Positions 55,607 to 64,000 of a stretch of DNA of 64,000 bases are shown piece after piece. Origin of the DNA: Maylandia zebra. Its lineage: Eukaryota; Chordata; Actinopteri; Cichliformes; Cichlidae. The stretch covers positions 24,374,529-24,438,528 of the forward strand of contig NC_135185.1 in assembly GCF_041146795.1 (NCBI RefSeq), given 5' to 3'. The notes beneath the pieces were generated by a model. It was not told the origin of the DNA, did no database searches, and saw nothing but the letters and a program-made list of their open reading frames with translations. The stretch's first letter is position 1, and each line of letters starts with the position of its first letter. The position numbers and the translations under genes were made by a program.

Positions 55607-55740
55607 CTTAGTTACTTCTAAAAATGTTTTTCTCTGGGTTGATTTTATTAACAAAAATGACCCTATTATGGACAGAGAAAATTTTCCATTTATTAACTTA
55701 ATGCCAACATGTTAGACGCTGTCGTTATCGATTAAAATAC
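55607..55740. repeat. Segmental duplication, block B (second part)
   Basis: Matches block A 49888-50019 (CTCTGGGTTGATTTTAT, TTAATGCCAACATGTTAGACG, GTTATCGATTAAAATAC). After 55740 similarity stops and resumes only at 63691. Confidence 0.85.
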
Positions 55741-57335
55741 CAATACGGGACTTACTCTGCTGTAAGAACACAGGTGGGGAACAGAACAGAGCTGAGGTAA
55801 GTCAGGAAAAAGGAAAGGGCAGAGAAAGTGAGTAAAACTAAATGACATGGGCAGAAACAGAAACTTTAAAAGTAAAGACAGGAACTGATGAAAGGGAGCA
55901 GACAAACCAGAATACATACAAACCAAAATGGTGCGATAAGACAGACTGAGCACGACACGAGGAGACATAATGACAGAGACAACTAGATACGAGAAAAGGG
56001 AAGAAGCTAAATGCAGCCTGAAAGTCACCAGTAACAAGAGCTAAGAAGGTCTCAATTAACAAGCATATATAATAAATTATACAGAATACACACAATTAGA
56101 AGATAATATTCAGCCTTCCAATTTTATTTGAATGGTGCCAAATCACAAAAACAGTCACCTCAAGGTGTGTTTATATTATAAGGTAAAAGACGCTAAGATA
56201 AGTACAAAATAAGCCTTGCAAATTACAATAAATGTATAGAAGAATCACAGGGATATAATACCACACCTAACAAAACTATAAACAAAACTACCTTTCAAAA
56301 ACGAAGAGCAGAGATTTTAATTAATCTCCAAAATATTCATGAAAAACCTCAAAACAGAAGATGACACTTTATGCATAAAAAGCAGATATTGATTCAATAT
56401 TAAATGCCTGCCCCCGTGTTAATGCAATTAAATAATCCTAGACATAATTGTTGCAAAGGACTTGAGTTGAATAAATACTCGATACAATAAGTTGAAGAAA
56501 ACAAAATTTAGATTCTTTGATAAGAAGTAATAAAACTGTCGCTGACACTATTTGTTTCCAATAATTAAACAAAGTAGAACTCACTTTTTTCTCTTTTGTT
56601 TTTTCTTTTTGAATACTTTTTATTTTATTTGCTTCTCTGTCCTTGGTCTAGAGCATGGATGCAAGCTGCAATTATTGCAGTCATACATGTTGTAAACTTC
56701 CGTAATACAACAGGGCCACCCTAACTGTACATTTGGATTATATGTGCAAATGACAGGAACATATTCATCTTGCACAGAGGACAAAAAATGTGTTTCTCTA
56801 TTGGAAAACACTGATTGACTGTTCCACAAATAACACAATTTAAAACAGCAGCTGGTTGGGGCTTCTGTGCTTACAGCCAGAGCTGTGTGCCTGAGAAGCT
56901 CTTATCAAGGATATCCATCATCCATCATGGTGGTCATCCTGTGTCTTTCTGTGTCTGCTTTGTGTCTGCTTTGTGGGCAGAGCATTGGTTCCTCACCTGT
57001 TCTGCTCACCTGCTGATGACAATCAACGAGGCAATACTTAAGGGCAGGGCATCTACTCATCTACTCTGTGCCAGTCTGTCAGCTATCTCATGGTGGTAAC
57101 CAGGCTGTATCTTTACGTCTGTGCTCTGTACTTATCTTGATTTCCTTGTGTCTTCAGTTTCTCTGCCACTTCACTGCTTAACACACTCCTAGCTCAAGTC
57201 TCTGGATGCTGGTCACTTTGGCAAAATTCACTGAATTGCCTCTCACCTTCTTCCCGTCACTCTTGGATTCTTGGAAACAAGGCTGAATGGGAAAATGGGA
57301 TTTAGAAGGGTTCTAAAGAAGGCTTAGTATGCAGA
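55741..57335. other. Start of the large insertion in block B
   Basis: No gene was recognised. 56112-56190 (ATTTGAATGGTGCCAAATCAC … CACCTCAAGGTGTG) looks like a widespread fish repeat fragment. The rest is AT-rich sequence of unknown origin. Confidence 0.45.
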
Positions 57336-57562
57336 ATCTCAGTATTTATTCTGTCGAGTACATCTAGTATCCTGCTCATGGGAGAATGGGCACCCAGCAG
57401 ATCAGGAATGCCAGAATGAACAACTCACAGGATGAAAGTGGTGGCCTCCTACTCCATTCTCTGAGTGTCTCACCCCTCTTTTCCCCAGTGCGTGAATAAT
57501 TATGACAGTACAGAAGGAGATCATGGAAACAGAAATGATGAAGCTGAAGATAATGGTCCTTG
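57336..57562 (-). pseudogene. Bradykinin-receptor-like pseudogene 3 (TM5-TM6 remnant)
   Basis: The minus strand resembles the TM5-TM6 part of the intact receptor: ATCTAGTATCCTGCTCATGG, GGCACCCAGCAGATCAGGAATGCCAG (the CWVP region), GTGGTGGCCT and ATGATGAAGCTGAAGATAATGGT. It is short, frameshifted and interrupted on its right by a hAT-like fragment. Confidence 0.7.
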
Positions 57563-57753
57563 TTGTTTTTATCGATATAAAAATATGGAAATGTACCGAT
57601 ACGTGATCAGAATTATAATATTTCTGACTATCTGAGGCAAAAAAATTTCAGATTCAAATCAAATCGAATCGTGGATCAAATTGATTTGGGAGCTTGTGAA
57701 TCAGAATCGAATCGATTGTAGAAATCAGTGGCGATACCCAGCCATAGCCCTAA
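57563..57753. mobile_element. hAT-like repeat fragment
   Basis: Read on the minus strand it starts TAGGGCTATGGCTGGGTATC and continues with AATCGATTCGATTCTGATTC, resembling a common fish non-autonomous hAT end. The other end is not intact. Confidence 0.5.
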
Positions 57754-57754
57754 G

Positions 57755-58840
57755 TGCAGACTACAGGAGACTTGAAGAAATAAAAAAGTGAGCTTCATTG
57801 CAGCTGATTCAATGCTAAAAGAAAAAATCCAAACAAAGGCTTAGAAAGTCCAAATAGCACCAGGAGGAGAAAACACACTAGGAACTAGACAGATGGACAC
57901 CAGAGGCTTTAAACACATACACAAAGTAATCATGAAGAGTCAGCACAGCTGGAGATAACAAGGCATAGCAGAATCTAGACACAAACGGGAAAGGTAAAAA
58001 AATATAGACCACAAGAGGCCAAAGACCCAAATTAAAAAGACGAAGCAACAAAACAGGGCAAAGCCTAACATTAAGACGGGGACTTGACAGTAAAACACTA
58101 GGGGAACTAAAATAACGCCAGAAGGGGGGATATTTCTGACAGAACCTTGAAATGCAATAATAATCACAGGCACACTAACAAAGCTCAGCCTAAAATAATA
58201 ATTAAACTAAAGCTCAAGAACAGCAATGAAAAGCAAACTAAAATGCTCAATTATAAGAAGAAGACGCAAGATAAGCCAAGAAGAACTGCAAAACATGACA
58301 GCTGCTTAATTCTCTGAGTGTTTAAACGAACTGCTAGACTGTTTCTCAGAGCTTTTCTAATGCTGTGCAGAAGGATAACAGGGATGATAAAACTAAAAAT
58401 AATCAGCATCCTCTCCATCATTAGATATGGATCTTTTGTGAGATTAAATGTGCATTCAGTAACATTTGACTGAGGGTGAATTTTGACCTTCCTGTAGATG
58501 AATGCGTGAAGAGTAAAGACCCCACACAAACAGACATCCCAGTTTGGTGTAAAATGCCCTACTCTTCCTCTCATAGGAAAGCACCAGTGCAACATGTGAT
58601 CTATGCTAACCTGAACAAGGAAGTATCTTCTGCAGAACGCATTCGTGTTGATAACAGCTGATGACACTTTGCATAGGATATCAGTGAAAGACCATCTGTT
58701 ATCAGCCCAGAAGCTCACACAGCACACCACACATATATACACTCGTAAACAGGAGCACCATTGCACATGAAAATGGTTGGAAATGCAAAAAATGAATTTC
58801 TGCTGCAGATCCCAGAAGATTAGTTGTTCCTTTGGTACTT
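57755..58840. repeat. Duplicated pseudogene block C
   Basis: Matches 45885-47170 (GTGCAGACTAC, GGAGACTTGAAGAAA, AACTAAAATAACGCCAGAAG, the pseudogene, GAAAATGGTTGGAAATGC). Relative to that copy it has an extra segment at about 57800-58096 and lacks the hAT MITE. Confidence 0.85.
58251..58766 (-). pseudogene. Bradykinin-receptor-like pseudogene 4 (no MITE)
   Basis: An open but receptor-incomplete frame: FWADNRWSFTDILCKVSSAVINTNAFCRRYFLVQVSID (TM2 end to TM3), a frame change at the former DRY region, then FTPNWDVCLCGVFTLHAFIYRKVKIHPQSNVTECTF and MLIIFSFIIPVI (TM4-TM5). There is no TM1, TM6 or TM7. It is the sister of pseudogene 2 and preserves the empty MITE target at 58587-58594. Confidence 0.8.
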
Positions 58841-59489
58841 AAGATGACAGACAACATTTATTTATATTGATAAATATATTTCTATATAACAGTGTTTGAG
58901 GGTACTCCTTTAAAAAGCGATGTGTAGGCGCACCTCACTTATATATTTATGTATGTATAAATTATATTTATAATAGGCGAGACCTGTTTTTGGTTCTCTA
59001 AACTGTGGCATGCTTGTTATCAGATCATCAGATCATAACCAGTTTTTATTTTCTAGGATTCATTATTTACAGCAAGAGTAGATTTGCATGAAAGGAAATG
59101 GTTTGTAATGGACAGATGCACACAGTAAAGATGTATCACACAGTAAAGATGTACCACAAGACGGTTGATCTGTTTGTCTCACTAACAAACTAAACATGGC
59201 ATTTTTAGAGGGTACAGCAGCCATGGCAGTTTGTCTTGAAACAGCAACAGTAATCTCCACATTTAGACCTTTTTCTAAAAATCCATTTTTGACTTTAATC
59301 TCGAAATATTGACTTTAAAAAAAAATTCACTTATGTGCAAATAAAGTGGCAGGTAATTTTAAATTCTATCGGCTCAACTCACAGCGAACACACAAACTGT
59401 TTGTATGCTGTGTGTGGCACAGTGTGTTGCTAGCTAAAGGCCCAGCTGCTGTCTGTCACAGGGAGAGAAAGAGTGAGAGATAACTTTAC
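58841..59489. other. Spacer before the nested LINEs
   Basis: AT-rich, no gene recognised. Confidence 0.5.
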
Positions 59490-61790
59490 TCTGAGAATAG
59501 AATAGAATAGAATTCAACTTTATTGTCATTGCACATGCACAGGTACAGGGCAACGAAATGCAGTTTGCATCCATCCAGAAGTGCTTTAGCCATGATATAG
59601 ATATATTACAATATATATTAGCAATAGTATAGATATGTAAGTATATTACAGAAATGGGTCTATTATGGTATGTTATAATGTATACGGTATGAAGTATGTT
59701 ATGAATATTCTATAACTATAAGCATGTACAGGCTGTAGTGAATACAAGCTATGTACAGGCTATGAACAGGATATAAATATGAAAAACTATACAGAATATG
59801 AAATAAATAACTTTAAAGAAATCTGAGATATACAGCTATACAGAAATGTGAACTATGCAAGTTATAAACAGTTGTAGGATTAAAAATTATCGTATGTACA
59901 GAATGATTATTTACACAGAACTATAAAGTAGTGCAGTTAAGATAAGTGAGATATGTGGATAATTTCTACAGAGGCTATATAAAGTGCTAGTGTTTGTGAG
60001 TGGTGGTTCAGTCCATGTAATTATTGTGTGTTTGAGGGTACGGTTGTCCATTGTGTGTGTGTGTAGGTGGTTCTGGGTGTGTGTATGTTCAGTCCATGAG
60101 TTTAACGTGGGTCAGATGTCAGGAGGCAGAGTTCAGGAGTCTGACAGCTGTGGGGAAGAAGCTGTTCCGGTACCTGGTGGTCTTAGTCCGGAGGCTCCTG
60201 TGGCGCCTCCCAGAGGGCAGGAGGGTGAAGAGTCCATGTGATGGGTGACTGGGGTCTTTGATGATTTTCCCAGCCCTTTTCAGACACCGCTTCCTGTAGA
60301 TGTCCTTTATGGCAGGAAGTGGTGCTCCGGTGATGCGCTGGGCAGTTTTCACGACCCTCTGCAACGCCTTCCGGTCCGAGGCAGAGCAGTTCCTGTACCA
60401 GACTGTTATACAGTTGGTCAGGATGCTCTAGATGGTACCAGTGATGGAAGTTCACCAGGATGTCTGAGGACAGGTGGTTCTTCCTCAGAGTCCTCAAGAA
60501 GAAGAGGCGCTGGTGAGCCTTCTTGACCAGCTTGGAGCAGTTGGTCGTCCAGATGAGATCCTCGGAGATGTGGACTCCCAGGAACTTGAAGCTGCTCACG
60601 CGCTCCACAGCCGTCCCCTTAATGTGGATGGGTGGATGTGGGTCAGCATTCCTCCTGTAGTCCACGATGAGTTCCATAGTCTTCTTGGTGTTAAGCAGCA
60701 GGTTGTTTGTGTCGCACCACTCAGCCAGACGATCCACCTCCTCCCTGTAGGCGGCCTCATCGTTGTCACTGATGAGGCCAATCACCGTGGTGTCATCTGC
60801 AAACTTAATGATGGTGTTGGAACCATCAGCAGGTCTGCAGTCGTGGGTGAAGAGGGAGTAGAGGAAAGGCCTCATCACACAGCCTTGTGGTACACCGGTG
60901 TTCATTGTGATTGTAGATGAGCAGTGGTTATCCAGCCGGACATGTTGGGGGCGGTTTGTCAGGAAGTCCAGTAACCATTTGCAGATGAGGGAACTGATGC
61001 CCAGGTCTGTCAGTTTCCTGATGAGTTGTGAGGGGTGGATTGTATTGAATGCTGAACTGAAGTCTATAAACAGCATTCTGGCGTAGGTGTTGTTGTTGTC
61101 CAGGTGTGAGAGGACAGAGTGCAGTGCGATGGAGACTGCATCCACTGTGCTCCGGCGGTATGCGAATTGGTGGGGGTCAAGGGGGAGGAGGGGGGGGGGG
61201 GGGGGGGGGGGGGGACAGGATTTGAAGTGTGTTAGGACCAGCTGCTCTAAGCACTTAGTGATGATGGGGGTGAGTGCTACTGGGCGGTAGTCATTGAAGC
61301 TAGATGGGTTGGAGTTTTTGGGTATCGGGATGATGGAGGTGGATTTGAAGCAGGTCGGTACCACAGCGTGGACCAAGGACAGGTTGAATATGTCTGTGAG
61401 CACTCGTGCAAGCTCCCCAGAACACGCTCTGAGAACACGCCCGGGGATGCCATCAGGACCTGCAGCCTTGTGGACATTGATCCTGCTCAGCACCGCTCCT
61501 ACATCGGTGGGGGAGAGAGTCAGAGGTTGGTGGTCTGGCGTCATGTCTGTTTTGGTTGTGGTTGTGGGGTTCCCTCGCTCAAAACGAGCATAAAACCTGT
61601 TGAGCTCCTTGAGGAAGGAGACATCAGAGGATGCGGGGGAGGGTTTGGTGGTCCTGTAGTCTGTAATGGTCTGGAGTCCTTGCCACATGCGTCGGGGGTT
61701 GGAGTTGGAGAAGTGTTCTTCTGCCTTCTTTTTGTAATGGTGTTTGGCTTTTTTGATGCCCTTCTTTAGATTAGCCCTAGCTTCTTCACT
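59490..61790 (-). mobile_element. L2-like LINE (older), 3' part
   Basis: On the minus strand, from 61790 down: [23 protein letters not shown], then [38 protein letters not shown], motif A MLFIDFSSAFNTIHPSQL, TGVPQGCVMRPFLYSLFTHDC, the catalytic box KFADDTTVIGL, LNTKKTMELIVDYRRN, SFKFLGVHI and QRLFFLRTL. Near 60430 the frame shifts, and the C-terminus (LQRVVKTAQRITG, KDPSHPSHGLFTLLPSGRRHRSL) is read in another frame to about 60119. The 3' UTR ends in ATTCT repeats (59496-59512). A 25-base G/C run expands a proline stretch. The N-terminal part of this ORF resumes at 63189 after a nested LINE. Confidence 0.87.
61190..61214. repeat. Poly(G) run inside LINE reverse transcriptase
   Basis: 25 consecutive G on the plus strand, encoding Pro repeats (SCPPPPPPPPLLP) in the minus-strand LINE frame just before the FAYR motif. 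Confidence 0.9.
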
Positions 61791-63188
61791 TCCTGCCACC
61801 ATCAACTCACTTCAGTTTGCTTACCGGACTAATTGTTCCACAGACGATGCCATATCTCACCTGCTCCACACATCCCTGAGTCACCTGGACACTGGCAGAG
61901 GGAATTATGTTAGGATGCTGTTCGTGGACTACAGTTCAGCATTCAACACAATAATTCCCTCTAAGCTTTTCACCAAGTTGACGGATCTAGGACTCAGCTC
62001 ATCACTGTGTCAGTGGACCCTCAACTTCCTCACAGACAGACCCCAATCAGTGAGGGTGGGAAAACAAGTCTCCCCCTCCATCTCACTCAGCACTGGAGCG
62101 CCTCAGGGCTGTGTTTTAAGCCCCCTGCTGTACTCACTGTACACTTATGACTGTGTAGCCACATCAGACACCACTCCCATTGTCAAGTTTGCTGACGACA
62201 CTGCTGTTGTGGGCCTGATCTCCGACAACATCGAGACGGCCTACCTGGAGGAGATTAGGAACCTGGAGACCTGGTGCCAGGAGAATAACCTCCTCCTAAA
62301 CATCAGCAAGACTAAGGAGCTGATCGTGGACTTCACTACAAAGCAGGCGAGGAATTACAAACCCCTCATCATCAGTGGCATGCCAGTGGAGAGAGTGGAC
62401 AGTTTCTGATACCTGGGTGTTCACATCACTCAGGACCTGTCATGGTCCTGCCACATCAACTCCCTGGTTAAGAAAGCCCGTCAGCGCCTCTTCTTCCTTA
62501 GAAGACTTAGAGACTTCCATCTGCCACTGAAGGTGCTCAAGAACTTCTACTCCTACATCATCGAGAGCGTCCTGACGGCAAACATCTGCACCTGGTTTGG
62601 GAACAGCACCAAGCAGGACAGATGAGATCTGCAAAGAGTGGTGCGCTCAGCCGAACGCATCATTCAATCAGAGCTCCCTGACCTGCTGTCCATCTACACC
62701 AAGCGGTGCAAGTCCAAAGCTAGGAAGATTATGATGGACCTCTCCCATCCCAACAATGGACTCTTCTCACTGTTGAGGTCTGGGAAGCGCTTCCGCTCCC
62801 TTAAGGCCAAAACAGAGAGAATGAGGAGGAGCTTCTTCCCCCAGGCTATTCGGGCCCTGAACCAGGTGTAGGACTGGACTCTCCCACACACGTCACTATA
62901 AGACTGGACTCTCACACACGTCACCACATGCACCACCACACATTTCCTATAATCCTATAATTCCTATAATTTATAATCTTTATAATCTCATCTGCTATTT
63001 GCACATTCTTTACTGTAAATTCCTAAGTTAATTTGTAAATTTTGTAGTAACCTGTAAATTGTAAATATTGTAAAACTTTTTCTTCTGTCATTTAATGGTC
63101 GGGCAATGTACAGCTACAAGCATTTCACCCGCATGTCATACTGTGTATGGTTGTGTGTGTGTGACAAATAAAATTTGAATTTGAATTT
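61791..63188 (+). mobile_element. L2-like LINE (younger), inserted in the older LINE in opposite orientation
   Basis: 5'-truncated within ORF2. The frame from about 61803 reads [73 protein letters not shown] and [13 protein letters not shown], then YLGVHITQDLSWSCHIN, VRSAERIIQSELPDLLSIYTKR and FSLLRSGKRFRSLKAKTERMRRSFFPQAIRALNQV. Only two stops break it, TGA at 62407-62409 and TGA at 62623-62625, both where CGA (Arg) is expected. The 3' end is ACAAATAAAATTTGAATTTG with TTTGAA repeats. No long target duplication was seen. Confidence 0.88.
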
Positions 63189-63560
63189 GGCTGTACTGTA
63201 GGCGTGTGCATCTCCTGACCTAAAGGCGGTGTTGCGGGCCTTCAGGAGGAGACTAACATCCTGGTTCATCCAAGGCTTCTGGTTGGGGTACATGGTGATC
63301 CGTTTCTGGGTGGTGACACTGTTTGTGGTTTTGGAGATGTAATCCAGTACAGATGAGGCGTACTGGTCCAGGTCTGTGTGGGTGAACATATTCCAGTCTG
63401 TGTTTTTAAATCTGTCCTGGAGCACTGCGTCTGTCCCCTCTGGCCACACTTTAATAGTCCTCACAGCAGGTTTCACACGTTGGATAGCACGTAGGAAGAC
63501 AAGCACAACATTTGAGAAAGAAAAGAGGTTAGATTTAAAGGTAAGGACTGCTCAGTGATC
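63189..63560 (-). mobile_element. L2-like LINE (older), upstream part
   Basis: Minus-strand frame AVRTIKVWPEGTDAVLQDRFKNTDWNMF, then ITMYPNQKPWMNQDVSLLLKARNTAFRSGDAHAYSTA, the linker region before the reverse transcriptase. It joins in sense to [15 protein letters not shown] at 61790 once the nested LINE is removed. The 5' end is near 63560 or unclear. Confidence 0.85.
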
Positions 63561-63690
63561 CTCGATAAACTGCAAATTTAAATCTGGAATACACAGACTT
63601 TGATTTGGGTTTCCATTATAGCGACCCTTAAAGGGAGCAGCCAAAAAACAACAGTGAAGAAGAAAATGTAAAAACATGAGCTAATTAAGA

Positions 63691-64000
63691 AGGAGACTTT
63701 TAACGACATGTCTATTCCAAACTACAGATCCTGATTCATTTTGACTGCAGGAAAGACCTGGAAAAACTTTCAGGTGTTCACCTTTAAAAAGGTGTTTTTT
63801 AAGATATTTGTGTTGAAAAATGACAAAAATGCCTGGAGGTCTGCCAGTGCACCATTTTAAAAATATAGTCAGTATCTTGAAATGAATTTGATATGCTACT
63901 TCAAAGCACATTGTGCGCTGTCTGTCCTGCGTGCTGCATAACAACATTCAATATTTAGTATTTACTGCTGTTTACACTTAGCTAGATTAATGCGATGGTG
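63691..64000. repeat. Segmental duplication, block B (third part)
   Basis: Matches block A 50022-50330 nearly base for base (AGGAGACTTTTAACGACATG … GCTAGATTAATGCGATGGTG) and runs off the window. It includes the left side of the shared retroelement insertion. Confidence 0.9.

Noticed and set aside
54079-55654. Open frames up to 181 codons on both strands, rich in Pro, Gly and Arg
   Set aside because: Overlapping frames on both strands of very GC-rich repeat DNA inside a retroelement insertion; no domains and no splice support. Treated as composition.

Overview
The window is vertebrate nuclear DNA, almost certainly from a ray-finned fish. The evidence is spliced genes with canonical GT/AG junctions, a TREK-type potassium channel next to a GPR65-type receptor, and a dense mix of repeats typical of teleosts: Tc1-like, hAT, L2-like and R4/Dong (Rex6) elements plus long (TA)n, (CA)n, (AAAG)n and (CAAA)n tracts. 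A percomorph such as a cichlid would fit, but the species cannot be read from the sequence alone.

Layout. 1-9537 (+) holds the last five coding exons of a kcnk10 (TREK-2) gene whose first exons lie before the window; its introns carry a decayed Tc1 copy and a (TA)n tract. 9538-26267 has no host coding gene that I recognise. It contains the kcnk10 3' UTR, a 3.4-kb R4/Dong retrotransposon with an intact 1093-codon ORF inserted in a (TA)n tract inside an older inverted-repeat element, a hAT element (13-bp TIRs, 8-bp TSDs) nested in another inverted-repeat element, a decayed Tc1 copy and an L2-like tail. 26268-29961 (-) holds two single-coding-exon proton-sensing-type GPCRs, gpr65 and a diverged paralogue. 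kcnk10 and gpr65 meet tail to tail, as their orthologues do on human 14q31. 33239-34790 is an apparently complete Tc1-like transposon with a DD37E catalytic triad.

36578-58766 is a bradykinin-receptor cluster, all on the minus strand: one normal-looking receptor (36578-37570), two full-length but atypical copies (48088-49002 and 51484-52392), and at least four pseudogene pieces. The two atypical copies share loss of the DRY arginine, of the TM2 aspartate and of the C-terminal tail. They lie in a segmental duplication whose internal history can be ordered from the transposons shared or not shared by the two copies. 59490-63560 is an L2-like element interrupted by a younger, oppositely oriented L2-like element. 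The last 310 bases return to the duplicated unit.

How the genes relate: kcnk10 encodes a background K+ channel gated by membrane stretch, lipid and pH. The gpr65-type receptors sense extracellular protons, and the bradykinin-type receptors sense kinins. There is no operon-like organisation; proximity reflects conserved synteny and local tandem duplication. The best candidates for something not previously described are the pair of full-length bradykinin-receptor-like ORFs lacking the DRY arginine, and a GIGD selectivity-filter sequence in the second pore loop of kcnk10.
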